Shown: positions 8,806 through 17,603 of the stretch, one piece after another
How positions within the stretch are numbered: the first letter of the stretch is position 1
How the letters are laid out: each line of letters opens with the position of its first letter
Assembly: GCA_900299195.1 (NCBI GenBank)
Contig: OMIX01000008.1
Coordinates: 1-47,686 of the forward strand
Reading direction: 5' to 3'
Source of the DNA: Deltaproteobacteria bacterium
GTDB taxonomy: Bacteria > Bdellovibrionota > FAC87 > UBA2466
Length of the DNA: 47,686 bases
The notes under the pieces: generated by a model
The model's database searches: none
What the model was told of the DNA's origin: nothing
The model's input: the letters and a program-made list of their open reading frames with translations, nothing else
Program-made: the position numbers and the translations under genes

Positions 8806-9906
8806 TCATACAGCTTTTCGTATGCCTTCAAGAAATCTAAATACCATGGCTAACCCAAACATGATCCACGATAAAACTTGTCCTACCCATCTCCGATACC
8901 TGCCTCTATTTTCTGATTTAAAAGCTCGCGCACACCCCATCAACGAACCGCTCAAGAGATTGAGTGAGAGACAGGCTGCAAAATAATCCTCGGGCTGAGG
9001 AGCAGACATTTTTCTGCTGCCACCCAAAATTTCCAGTATTTTTTTTGCCCTGTGATCATAGGTATGTTTCTCAAGAACAAGTTGCTTTGCTGCATTCCCT
9101 ATCTCTTCCTGTATAAGAGGTTGAGCGAGAATTTTGTGTATCACTTGAAGAAGTGAGGCTTCATCTTTAAAAGTAAGGTAGTGAATCCCTTCAACGAAAA
9201 GTTCCTCTAAGCCGTTATCATGAATGGGATTGGTCACCAGCACCGAACCGGATCCCATGGCCTCGAAGAAACGCATATTAATATCATTTCTTACAGATTG
9301 GTTAAAAACCACCTTACTCGAAGCATAGAGCCGCCCCATCTCTTTCGGTGTGGCCGTTCCAAAATAATGAGCTGGAAACTCTTGCTTGATTCTTTCCAGC
9401 AACACATGCCTTAGCGGATTCATCTCGCACTTCACTGACCCAATGTAGGCAATATCTATCTCTCTTTTTGGTGCTGCCTCCGGTAATAGTTGCGGGTCAA
9501 ACGCTAAGGGCAACCAAAAAACCTGCTTGATTCCGTCCTCCCGCAAACGATCAACGAACTCTTTTTGTGCTACAAACGTAACATCAAACAGTCGGCTTAG
9601 TCTCAGGTGCTTCTGATAATCCATATGGGTGTCAATACCATACCAAGCGGTAACACAGCCCAACGATTCCATATTGACCGGCATTAGCCGCATTGTGCCC
9701 CCTTCAAAAAAAAGTACGGCATCAGGGGTTAATCCAAGCCTAAGAGATAACTGAGCAACATCGACAGTTCCTGTGCGCTTGACTTGAGCGAGTTGGGTCG
9801 GGATATCAGAACAAACGACCGTATCGTGTCCCATCCGCATCAGAGCACGAACCAAATAGTTGGCAGTCGAAATTTTTGTCACTGAGCTAAAAACAAGCAA
9901 CTTCAT
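8806..9906 (-). CDS. CgeB-like glycosyltransferase (GT1/GT4-type, GT-B fold)
   Basis: The 366-residue protein matches the pattern of CgeB or 'glycosyl transferase 1_2' proteins: an N-terminal domain with an early DAVLFFEGG strand and WYGIDTH, a middle strand with DIAYIGSVK, and a C-terminal donor-site segment VFNQSVRNDINMRFFEAMGS (R212-F-F-E215) followed by GSVLVTN. The E-A-x-G-x-G-x-x-L pattern replaces the usual GT4 E-x7-E. A hydrophobic stretch at the C-terminus (LSWIMFGLAMVFRFL) may tether it to the membrane. It overlaps the downstream edge of the preceding methyltransferase gene by four bases (ATGA). Sugar and acceptor unknown. Confidence 0.8.
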   Translation of the reverse strand: MKLLVFSSVTKISTANYLVRALMRMGHDTVVCSDIPTQLAQVKRTGTVDVAQLSLRLGLTPDAVLFFEGGTMRLMPVNMESLGCVTAWYGIDTHMDYQKHLRLSRLFDVTFVAQKEFVDRLREDGIKQVFWLPLAFDPQLLPEAAPKREIDIAYIGSVKCEMNPLRHVLLERIKQEFPAHYFGTATPKEMGRLYASSKVVFNQSVRNDINMRFFEAMGSGSVLVTNPIHDNGLEELFVEGIHYLTFKDEASLLQVIHKILAQPLIQEEIGNAAKQLVLEKHTYDHRAKKILEILGGSRKMSAPQPEDYFAACLSLNLLSGSLMGCARAFKSENRGRYRRWVGQVLSWIMFGLAMVFRFLEGIRKAV

Positions 9907-10547
9907 ATTTTTTTAGCTCGAACAATATACTGACAAACATCAATATCGGGAATAGCTAGTCGCGCCGTTTCGGCCAAAATTCTTTTTGAGCCCGCATAAC
10001 GATCTCTCTTTGCGTACCAGACCTCAATTTTCAAAGGGTTTTCTTCGAACAATTGCCTAATAGAATCTTTCGTAAAAAACCGTAGGTGACCTCGGTCTAA
10101 GATCCCAGAAGGTTCATATTTCCACTGTCCCTGAACAACCAGACGATAAAGAATAGCTAGATTACGAATATTAGGAATACTCGCAACGACGTAGCCGCCT
10201 TTTTTCACTTTATTTACAAGCCGCCCCAAAACACGCCAAGGATCATTTAGGTGTTCCAATACATCCGGAAAAATCACACAATCATACTCAGGCAAGGCAC
10301 CCATCATTTCTACTTTTTCAACGTCACCGATCCAAAATTTTCTATATTTATTTTCAAGATGAAGGGAAGCCTCTGAGTTTATCTCCACCCCGTCTACCGT
10401 GCAATCTTGCCGTTTTATCAGCGCCTTGCCTAGGTTACCAAAACCACACCCCACTTCCAAAATAGTCTTACAACTCAAAGGGACAACCGCTTCAATGTCG
10501 GGGCGCTCAAGACCATAATATTGATTTAGAGTCTTAATATCATTCAT
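9903..10547 (-). CDS. Class I SAM-dependent methyltransferase
   Basis: A 214-residue protein with motif I at residues 31-37 (EVGCGFG), an acidic end of strand 2 (VDGVEIN), and YDCVIFPDVLEHLNDPW as the motif II/post-II region typical of UbiG/Methyltransf_11 enzymes found in polysaccharide clusters. It ends in a beta-rich tail (FTKDSIRQLFEENPLKIE). The likely job is O-methylation of a sugar or of the lipid-linked oligosaccharide, possibly chain capping; this is inferred only from context. ATGA overlaps couple it to neighbours on both sides. Confidence 0.85.
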   Translation of the reverse strand: MNDIKTLNQYYGLERPDIEAVVPLSCKTILEVGCGFGNLGKALIKRQDCTVDGVEINSEASLHLENKYRKFWIGDVEKVEMMGALPEYDCVIFPDVLEHLNDPWRVLGRLVNKVKKGGYVVASIPNIRNLAILYRLVVQGQWKYEPSGILDRGHLRFFTKDSIRQLFEENPLKIEVWYAKRDRYAGSKRILAETARLAIPDIDVCQYIVRAKKI

Positions 10548-11167
10548 GGTTGGAGCTCACATCGTTTGAATATAAAGATGTTTTTATCCCATTTATCAGG
10601 ACTGCTGGGCCGAAGATATTCATAATGACATCGTAACCGCTCGCTAAGTTCCTCATTAAAAAACAATCCTCTCTCCTTAAAAAAATTTATCCAGGCACGG
10701 TCTGACTTAATATTTATGTGCCCCGAAGTTCTGATATCTCGAGAGATGTTAAGAAAATAGTCTTTTATGGGCCTTGTAGCATTCAAAACGTTTGAAATTT
10801 CTGAATCGGTCATATGCTCAAAGACATCAAAAGATAGAAATAGGTCAATTTTCTTCATATCAACATCCGTCAAATTTGAGACAAACGATTGAGGATTTTT
10901 CCCATAGTGCGTTAAATAGAGCTGTCTAGCTTCTTGAGAATAATCACATCCCAAGTAGCTAAATCCTTTAGCTATCATTGGGTCTATCATGACTCCGGGG
11001 CCACAACCAAAATCCAGAATCGACTTCCACTGAGGCAGTTCTATAATCAATGAAGAGAGAATCGGCTCCAGAACTTTCCAGTTTGAAAACCACTGGTCCT
11101 TAAAAAATCGGCCATCATATAAGATCTTTCTTCTTGGCAATAACCCCTTAACAAGATTAATCAACAT
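10544..11167 (-). CDS. Class I SAM-dependent methyltransferase
   Basis: About 207 residues with motif I DFGCGPG near residues 52-58, an acidic strand-2 end (YLGCDYSQEA) and DLFLSFDVFEHM as motif II. It is a different subfamily from the neighbouring methyltransferase: after motif II it carries SRDIRTSGHINIKSDRAWINFF, where a histidine-containing loop replaces the common arginine-rich one. I chose ATG at 11165-11167; the TTG just before it would add one residue. It overlaps the upstream GT2 gene by 11 bases. The acceptor is unknown. Confidence 0.8.
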   Translation of the reverse strand: MLINLVKGLLPRRKILYDGRFFKDQWFSNWKVLEPILSSLIIELPQWKSILDFGCGPGVMIDPMIAKGFSYLGCDYSQEARQLYLTHYGKNPQSFVSNLTDVDMKKIDLFLSFDVFEHMTDSEISNVLNATRPIKDYFLNISRDIRTSGHINIKSDRAWINFFKERGLFFNEELSERLRCHYEYLRPSSPDKWDKNIFIFKRCELQP

Positions 11168-11927
11168 CAACTAAACCCCATTTATTACAGAAATATTTTT
11201 TGTTTCGCTGATGTAACGTTTCGGTATCAATCGAAGTCGACAGATAATTAATCTGAGTTTTATAGGCGCTGACTCCATGATGATGATAGTGGTGAATGTT
11301 TAGGTGGGGAACAACTAAGCAACGATAACCAGCTTTACGGAGTGTAAAACTAAAATCAATTTCTTCGAAGCCGGCGGGGGAGTATGCAACATCAAACCCA
11401 CCTAGCCTGCGAAAAGGCTCCGTTTTCAACATAAAACAATACCCAGCAATCGCATCAGCGTCTTCAACTCTCTCAACCCCAACAAACCTATCGTGTTGAG
11501 CACCTTTCCAGATTGCCCCTTTGGGCCCGACCTGTGCAATTGGCTCAGAAGAAAACAATTGATCGTAAAGTGTCCTAAGGCTTCCCGGGCCCACAGAGAC
11601 ATCATCATTGAGAAAGCAAAGAGCCTCTCCCTCTGCCAATTGAGCCCCCATATTCCAAGACCGTGCGACACCCACATTGATACTGTTGAGCACATATTTA
11701 TCAATAACAGTTTGAGTTCGAATTAATTGGGTTAGCTCTTCTTGTTGTCCATTGCAGATCACAATGATCTCTAGAGACAAATTCTCATTCTTTTGTTTTT
11801 TGAGATCATTGAGAACCTCAATAATCGAATACTGAGGCATAAAAAATCGCTTTGGATTAGAGGGACGCCGCAAGTGGAGAACAGGTATGATAACACTAAT
11901 TTTAGGCTGCCCTTGTTTAGAACTCAT
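11157..11927 (-). CDS. GT2 family glycosyltransferase (rhamnosyltransferase-like)
   Basis: About 256 residues. The GT-A fold begins at ISVIIPVLHLRRP, the donor loop is NVGVARSWNMGAQLAEGEALCFLNDDVSVG with N107-D108-D109 as the metal site, and the acceptor-side motif DVAYSPAGFEEIDFSFTLRKAG follows. The NDDV motif and the E-x-D-F-S-x-R-x-x-x-A-G segment are usual in WbbL/rhamnosyltransferase-type GT2 proteins, but the donor is not proven. The ATG at 11925-11927 shares its A with the TAA stop of the upstream gene (TAATG), so the upstream TTG start at 11954 is unlikely. Confidence 0.88.
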   Translation of the reverse strand: MSSKQGQPKISVIIPVLHLRRPSNPKRFFMPQYSIIEVLNDLKKQKNENLSLEIIVICNGQQEELTQLIRTQTVIDKYVLNSINVGVARSWNMGAQLAEGEALCFLNDDVSVGPGSLRTLYDQLFSSEPIAQVGPKGAIWKGAQHDRFVGVERVEDADAIAGYCFMLKTEPFRRLGGFDVAYSPAGFEEIDFSFTLRKAGYRCLVVPHLNIHHYHHHGVSAYKTQINYLSTSIDTETLHQRNKKYFCNKWGLVDVD

Positions 11928-12889
11928 TAAACTAACCTTTCCAGCTGTGCCCAAAAATTCTCTTCAACCTGAGAGTAATTTTTGGGATCAGCGAGATCCA
12001 TGTCGAATGATAGAGCTCCCACATTGTCATTACCAATGATCTTACAACCGCAAAGAGCTGCCTCAGCGACGACTCTTCCCTGGGGTTCTGGCCAACGCGG
12101 CAAAAAAATAAAGTTTTGGGCTCTATTCATATACTGTGGAATTTCCTCGTAGCTAACGTGCCCAAGATAGGTTCCAAAATCAAGCTTTGTTCCAGGAAAG
12201 CAACGCCCAATAAAATGCACATTTTTATCCCCAAAACGCCTTCGTATTTCTTTCAGCCCCTTAGCTTCGCTCACAACCCCCACAAATAAATATTCAATAT
12301 CTCTGGATTTTCCTTGATTATTAAATCTCTGCGTATCGATTAAAGGACGCAGAACATAACCAGGAGCGGGGTGCCCATTCCGCAAAAGAGATTCTGTTGT
12401 TTTTTGATGGAGGGGCGAAAGATAGACATTTAAAATCGACTTTTCATAGAGGGCTCGGACTATCTTTTTGTCAGCAAAACATTCATTTTCCCAGTCCCGA
12501 AGAAAAAAACGCCTAGCAATACTTAGCTGAGGTTTCAAAGGACAAAGTGAATCTCGTTCTCCAGAGCACGGAAGGTACGGAAGATTACAAATATCAACGT
12601 AGGCATTGGTCAAATGAACGAAAGGGGCGCTTTCCATCATCTCTAGGAGAAATCTTTGACCAAACTCTCTCCAAGCCCCTAGAGATCGGAAACTGTGTCC
12701 AAAATTAAAAATATCGACAAAGAAATTTAAGTCTGCCTCAGAGTGGAAGCTTTCTCGTTGAGGTCGCACCGCAGCAACTCGAATATCATGTCCCCGTTCT
12801 ACCCCCACCTCTAGCAGACGACGACTAACCATCTCGCCGCCCCCGTGGTAAATACGAGGATCTAAAAATGAAATCATATTAATGCGCAC
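11927..12889 (-). CDS. GT4-like glycosyltransferase
   Basis: A 320-residue GT-B protein. The N-terminal half contains GGGEMVSRRLLEVGVERGHDI and a cysteine cluster (C101, C108, C116, C137) in the region where related enzymes carry a cysteine-rich lid. The C-terminal half has LFVGVVSEAKGLKEI and an E-x7-E signature at E268 and E276 (WPEPQGRVVAEAALCG). It is the first gene of the minus-strand run. GTG at 12887-12889 is supported by AAGGG six bases upstream; an ATG four codons in is possible. The opposite-strand transketolase frame begins inside this start region. Confidence 0.82.
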   Translation of the reverse strand: MRINMISFLDPRIYHGGGEMVSRRLLEVGVERGHDIRVAAVRPQRESFHSEADLNFFVDIFNFGHSFRSLGAWREFGQRFLLEMMESAPFVHLTNAYVDICNLPYLPCSGERDSLCPLKPQLSIARRFFLRDWENECFADKKIVRALYEKSILNVYLSPLHQKTTESLLRNGHPAPGYVLRPLIDTQRFNNQGKSRDIEYLFVGVVSEAKGLKEIRRRFGDKNVHFIGRCFPGTKLDFGTYLGHVSYEEIPQYMNRAQNFIFLPRWPEPQGRVVAEAALCGCKIIGNDNVGALSFDMDLADPKNYSQVEENFWAQLERLV

Positions 12890-13820
12890 TTTTTTCCCTT
12901 ATCAGCCTTATCTTTCAAGTTCAACCTTGATACACCATTTAGGCTCATACCGAAGTTTTTACGGTAGACTAGGCGGGCTTATCCTGGTATCCCATCCAGG
13001 AGTAAAACCTAAAACGCAAATTGAAAAAAACTTGGAAAATCTTCAAAAAATCAGAACAGAAAGCGCTATAGAACTCTTGGGTTTGTACAAGAAGGCTAAC
13101 GCTGGGCACATCGCCTCATCCCTGAGTTGCTTAGAGATTCTAATTTACCTATCCTGCCACAAAATGAAGGAGTCTGATTACCTTATCCTTTCCAAGGGGC
13201 ATGCGGCATGCGGACTGTATGTTGCTCTAGCGCAGGCTGGCCGTCTTTCTAAAGACCTTTTATCAACTTATTATGCCAATGGAACGATGCTAGCTGCCCA
13301 TCCAAGCTGCTCTGGCAAAATTCCCTCCATCCCTTTTGGAACGGGGAGCTTAGGACACGGGCTATCCCTGGCCACTGGCTTAGTCTTATCCCAACAATTT
13401 ACGAAAAAGAATTTCAAAGTCTTTGCCGTGTTATCTGACGGGGACTGTAACGAAGGATCTACTTGGGAGGCAGCTCTTTTTGCTGGGCACCATCAGTTGC
13501 AAAACCTGCATGTGATCATAGATTACAACAAACTTCAAGGTATAGGGTCCACCGAAAGTATTCTGGATATGCAACCCATGAATCGAAAATGGGAAGAGTT
13601 TGGATTTGAAACTTTCGTTGCTGAGGATGGTAATGATTTCGATGGCCTGAACTTAGCCTTTAAATCTTTAGAAGAACTCGACTCTAAAAAGCCGAAGTGC
13701 ATTGTGGCTAATACTACTAAGGGACATGGCGTTTCTTTCATGCAGAACAGGGTAGAGTGGCATTATTTACCTATGTCTGAAACGGAATTTAAAAAAGCCA
13801 TAGAAGAGACAGATGCGTAA
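12882..13820 (+). CDS. Transketolase, N-terminal (thiamine-diphosphate-binding) subunit
   Basis: The half-transketolase begins homology near residue 50 (NLENLQKIRTESAIELLGLYKKANAGHI) and includes SKGHAACGLYVALA, the GTGSLGHGLSLATG loop and the ThDP/Mg motif D186-G-D188...N216. It should pair with the next gene to form the active enzyme, moving two-carbon ketol units. Being inside a polysaccharide locus, it probably serves nucleotide-sugar or branched-sugar synthesis rather than the pentose phosphate pathway (inference). The true start is uncertain: the ATG at 12882 overlaps the divergent gene by 8 bases, lacks a ribosome binding site, and adds about 45 unmatched residues. A TTG near 13032 would fit the family better. 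Confidence 0.85.
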   Translation: MRTFFPYQPYLSSSTLIHHLGSYRSFYGRLGGLILVSHPGVKPKTQIEKNLENLQKIRTESAIELLGLYKKANAGHIASSLSCLEILIYLSCHKMKESDYLILSKGHAACGLYVALAQAGRLSKDLLSTYYANGTMLAAHPSCSGKIPSIPFGTGSLGHGLSLATGLVLSQQFTKKNFKVFAVLSDGDCNEGSTWEAALFAGHHQLQNLHVIIDYNKLQGIGSTESILDMQPMNRKWEEFGFETFVAEDGNDFDGLNLAFKSLEELDSKKPKCIVANTTKGHGVSFMQNRVEWHYLPMSETEFKKAIEETDA

Positions 13821-14724
13821 AGAATTTTCACAATGGGCGGAAAATCGAGGACGAACCTATTCCGATTTCATTTTTTTAACAGGGGACTTAGGCTTTAATG
13901 CTCTTGAGGGGGTCCAAGAAGCTATGGGCCCGCGATTTCTGAATGCCGGGGTCAGCGAACAAAACATGATCTCCATGGCTGCTGCCTTAGCTCACCAAGG
14001 GCTCTCGCCACTTTGCTACAGCATAGCTCCTTTCGCAGTTTTTAGACCTGCAGAACAGATCAGAGTTGACCTCTGTCTCCACAACATGAATGTCAAAATA
14101 GTGGGAAACGGTGGGGGATATGGCTACGGAATTATGGGACCCACCCATCATGCAATAGAAGACATTGGGGTCCTTTCGGGATTCCCAAAAATGAAGTGTT
14201 TTATTCCATTCTGCAACTCCGCAGTTGCATCTGTAGCGGATGAAATGATGAACTATAAGGGGCCGAGCTATTTAAGGCTTGGATATGGTGTTGCGCCTGA
14301 CACCATAGAATCCTTTGACATTTACCACTCGATTCAAAAAATTAAGTCAGGAAATAATCTCACAATCATCGGGCTAGGCCCCATCATTTTAAATGCTTTG
14401 CAAGCTATTGATGAACTCGAACAGTCTGCAGACTGTTTTGTTATCAATGAACTTCCCATCCCAGAGCTATCTAAAACTCTCAGAGATAGCATTTTAAAAA
14501 CCTCGAAGGTTCTCGTTATCGAGGAACATGTAAGTCGTGGGGGGCTTGCTGAACATCTAGCTTTTCATCTCTGCAAAATGGCAATAGCTCCGAAAATTTT
14601 TGTTTCCCATTCTGCCCAGGGGTACCCCAGTGGACTCAGTGGAAATCAAGTTTTTCATCAAACTGAAAGTGGCCTTGATAAAGAAAGCATTAAGAGAACC
14701 CTGGTGAGACTTTTCAACTCATGA
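13813..14724 (+). CDS. Transketolase, C-terminal (pyrimidine-binding) subunit
   Basis: The 303-residue partner of the preceding gene covers the Pyr domain and the C-terminal domain. LTGDLGFNALEGVQ begins the Pyr domain. FLNAGVSEQNMISMAAALA contains E49, the conserved glutamate that activates thiamine diphosphate in the partner subunit. IVGNGGGYGYGIMGPTHHAIEDIGVL is the following loop, and VLVIEEHVSRGGLAEHLAFHL lies in the C-terminal domain. The ATG overlaps the previous gene by 8 bases. Two-gene transketolases occur in archaea, Gram-positives and sugar-modification clusters. The substrate here is unknown. Confidence 0.88.
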   Translation: MRKEFSQWAENRGRTYSDFIFLTGDLGFNALEGVQEAMGPRFLNAGVSEQNMISMAAALAHQGLSPLCYSIAPFAVFRPAEQIRVDLCLHNMNVKIVGNGGGYGYGIMGPTHHAIEDIGVLSGFPKMKCFIPFCNSAVASVADEMMNYKGPSYLRLGYGVAPDTIESFDIYHSIQKIKSGNNLTIIGLGPIILNALQAIDELEQSADCFVINELPIPELSKTLRDSILKTSKVLVIEEHVSRGGLAEHLAFHLCKMAIAPKIFVSHSAQGYPSGLSGNQVFHQTESGLDKESIKRTLVRLFNS

Positions 14725-16739
14725 CAAATCTTTTCGATGACATTTGGACCTCAACCGAGCGAAATGAGGCCCTCGAATTAAAGGGGCCAATTCTCATTGT
14801 AGGGGCATCAGGCTTTGTGGGCTCCAAGCTTTTTTTTAGTCTTTCAAAATTGAGAGGGGATGTTTTCGCAGCCTCCAGAAACGTGCTCTCAAATTGGCGA
14901 CTCACTCAATACTCTTCAACCCGCCAAAGCAATCAGCTTTTTGAAGTCGATATTACCCAATACCCCAATCTTGTTGCTCTCTTTCAGAAAATTAAGCCAA
15001 GAACCGTCTTCAATCTATCAGCTTATGGAGCCTATCAACGACAGAGCGAAACCCACCAAATCCATCAAGTGAACTACATAGGCACTCTTAATATTATTCG
15101 TGCTCTTCAAGATTTTGGATGCGATGCTTTCGTTCAAGCAGGTAGTTCATCAGAGTATGGGCGCAATTGTTCTGAGCCTCTCGAATACGCTCCTTTGCAA
15201 CCCAATAGTGATTACTCGGTGTCAAAGGGAGCAGCCTCTCTTCTACTGTCCTACTATGGTGGTGTTAAGCAGTTACCATGCGCCAATCTAAGACTCTATT
15301 CGGTATTTGGTCCTTTTGAAGAGCGAGACCGACTCATTCCTAGGCTAATCGAAAATGGTCTAAAAGGCACTTTTCCCCCTTTTGCCAACAGAAACCTATC
15401 GCGTGATTTTATTTATGTAGATGATTGCACTCGAGCCTTTGTTAAGGCTGCCCTAACGGTGTGCAAAAATGAACCAGGACTTTCCATCAATATAGGATCA
15501 GGAAAAAAAATAACTCTTGAAGAGGTGGCCACCGTAGTTGCTAAGATTTTTGATATTAAAACAGAGCCTAAATTCGAAACAATGGAAAACCGCAAGTGGG
15601 ATTTGGCTAACTGGTATTCAAACTCTAACTTAGCAGCTGAAAAAATGGGTTGGCGAGCCAGAACCAGCTTTGAAGAAGGGCTTCAACTGACTAAAGCATG
15701 GGAGCTGGGAGCGAGCACCTTATTTTCTTATTCTTATCCCCCTAAAACATCTAAAAAAATAAGTGCTATCATTGCCTGCTATCGGGATAATCAAGCCATC
15801 CCTATCATGCACGCTCGTCTCACCGAGGTTTTTCGTAAGATCGGTTGCGACTATGAAATCATTTTCGTTAATGATTGCAGCCCAACAAGTGATGAAGAAG
15901 AGATCCACAAATTATCTCTGGAAGATTTTCATACGTTAGGAATTTCTCACTCCAGAAACTTCGGCTCTCAGGCGGCGTTTCTAAGCGGCCTTAATATCGC
16001 TACCGGAGACGCGATGGTATTGCTGGATGGAGATCTCCAGGATCCGCCCGAGGTGATTGCTGAGTTTTATAAAAAATGGCAGGAGGGCTTCGATATCGTT
16101 TACGGGGTTCGCACGCGAAGAGAGACCTCGATAGGCATGCAGATTTTATATAAGCTTTTTTATCGATTATTTAAAAAAATGTCGAACGTTCAAATTCCGC
16201 TCGATGCCGGTGATTTTTCCCTAATCGACCAGAATGTGGCCAAACAGATCGTCAATCTTCCTGAGAAAGACTTCTTTTTACGAGGCCTCAGGGCTTGGAT
16301 TGGATTTAAGCAAACAGGGGTTTCTTATTTTAGACCTGAAAGAATGTTTGGCAGAACAACCAATAGCTTTTTTAAGAATATCTGGTGGGCAAAAAAGGCA
16401 ATTTTTTCCTTCAGCATGAGACCACTTTATTATATCCAGGCGGTGGGGAGTTCTTTTTTCTTGCTCAGCATTGTCCTTTCTCTCTTTTACCTTGGGACCT
16501 ATATACTCACCCCTGATGTTGCTCCTCCCGGAATCACAACAATTATTCTTCTTATTATTGGAATCGGCGGGCTCGTGTTGCTCTCCATAAGTATTTTAGG
16601 TGATTATCTAGGTAAGGTCTTAGAAGAGGTGAAAAACCGACCTCGCTTTATTCGATCTAAAATTCTTCAAGGGGGTGAGATCTATCAAACCCCAGAAAAA
16701 ATAACGCAATTTTTGAGCACTCTTAAGAGAGGTAATTGA
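14721..16739 (+). CDS. Fusion: NAD-dependent sugar epimerase/dehydratase plus GtrB/ArnC-like GT2 glycosyltransferase
   Basis: A 672-residue two-domain protein. Residues about 22-330 are an extended short-chain dehydrogenase: G28-x2-G31-x2-G34 for NAD, GSSSEYG, Y165-x3-K169 and RDFIYVDDCTRAF. Residues about 345-655 are a polyprenyl-phosphate glycosyltransferase: ISAIIACYRDNQ, IIFVNDCSPTS, SRNFGSQAAF, the D436-G-D438-L-Q-D-P-P-E444 signature, and two C-terminal helices (about 560-590 and 595-625). No stop or shift lies between the domains. The likely meaning is that a sugar made by the epimerase half is loaded on undecaprenyl phosphate by the other half. ATGA overlap with the transketolase gene suggests both serve the same sugar. 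Confidence 0.88.
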   Translation: MTNLFDDIWTSTERNEALELKGPILIVGASGFVGSKLFFSLSKLRGDVFAASRNVLSNWRLTQYSSTRQSNQLFEVDITQYPNLVALFQKIKPRTVFNLSAYGAYQRQSETHQIHQVNYIGTLNIIRALQDFGCDAFVQAGSSSEYGRNCSEPLEYAPLQPNSDYSVSKGAASLLLSYYGGVKQLPCANLRLYSVFGPFEERDRLIPRLIENGLKGTFPPFANRNLSRDFIYVDDCTRAFVKAALTVCKNEPGLSINIGSGKKITLEEVATVVAKIFDIKTEPKFETMENRKWDLANWYSNSNLAAEKMGWRARTSFEEGLQLTKAWELGASTLFSYSYPPKTSKKISAIIACYRDNQAIPIMHARLTEVFRKIGCDYEIIFVNDCSPTSDEEEIHKLSLEDFHTLGISHSRNFGSQAAFLSGLNIATGDAMVLLDGDLQDPPEVIAEFYKKWQEGFDIVYGVRTRRETSIGMQILYKLFYRLFKKMSNVQIPLDAGDFSLIDQNVAKQIVNLPEKDFFLRGLRAWIGFKQTGVSYFRPERMFGRTTNSFFKNIWWAKKAIFSFSMRPLYYIQAVGSSFFLLSIVLSLFYLGTYILTPDVAPPGITTIILLIIGIGGLVLLSISILGDYLGKVLEEVKNRPRFIRSKILQGGEIYQTPEKITQFLSTLKRGN

Positions 16740-17461
16740 TGGCCAGCATTCAAGATAGCAGGGGATATAATCAGGGATTTAAACCCTCTGAGGCTTTAAG
16801 TGTTCGATTTGAACGCCGATGCGACCGAATGTTACAACATATGATTATCACTCCCGACACAAAAGTTCTTGAATTGGGTTGTGGCATCGGGGAGCTCAGC
16901 CATTTGGTAGCCTCAAAGACCCAAGCCCGCGTAACTGGAAGCGATTTAAATACAGACTTTATTTCTGAAGCCAACGCTAAATATCATCTAAAAAATCTGG
17001 AATTTAAAACAATCGAATTGGGGTCTTCGAATGCCTTCGACGAGAAAGAGAACCAGTACGACTATATTATTGGAAACGGAATTCTCCATCATGTATATCG
17101 TGAATTGCCCGCAGTTTTGGCCCAACTGAGATGCAGCCTTCGCCCTGGAGGTAAAATTATTTTTTGGGAACCCAATATTTTCAATCCCTACATTTTTCTC
17201 ATTTTCAAATTAAGTCCACTTCGCCAATGGGCAAAGCTAGAGCCGACAGAGATGGCATTCAGTGGTGGTTACATTCAGCAAAAGCTTAAAGACTGCCAAT
17301 TTAAAAATATAATGGTCAAGTACTCTGATTTCTTACTTCCCAACACACCAAACAAAATGGTTAAAGCCGTGGCGAAAGCCAGCGATTTTCTGGATGAGAT
17401 GCCCGGCATTAACCGATTGGCTCAATCCATTTTTATTTGTGCTCAAAAAAACACACCTTAA
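16739..17461 (+). CDS. Class I SAM-dependent methyltransferase
   Basis: About 240 residues. Motif I is VLELGCGIGELSHLV, strand 2 ends at GSDLN, and YDYIIGNGILHHVYRELPAVLAQLRCSLRPGGKIIFWEPN covers motifs II and III, a clear Methyltransf_11/UbiE-type core. ATG at 16739 shares a base with the TGA of the fusion gene (TGATG) and is preceded by AGAGAGG, so the TTG three bases earlier is less likely. Its position after the transketolase and epimerase genes suggests methylation of the sugar they produce; that is inference. Confidence 0.85.
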   Translation: MASIQDSRGYNQGFKPSEALSVRFERRCDRMLQHMIITPDTKVLELGCGIGELSHLVASKTQARVTGSDLNTDFISEANAKYHLKNLEFKTIELGSSNAFDEKENQYDYIIGNGILHHVYRELPAVLAQLRCSLRPGGKIIFWEPNIFNPYIFLIFKLSPLRQWAKLEPTEMAFSGGYIQQKLKDCQFKNIMVKYSDFLLPNTPNKMVKAVAKASDFLDEMPGINRLAQSIFICAQKNTP

Positions 17462-17603
17462 ACTAAAAGGGTGCTTTCCTGAATGCTTTGGAATCTAAAT
17501 TTAAGAAGTATTAAAAGACAAACTGGGGTGTTGCTTTCTATGGGCCAGGTATTTATCAATGATTCGAATCATGGAGAATGATTTATTGACGGGGAATAGC
17601 TCA

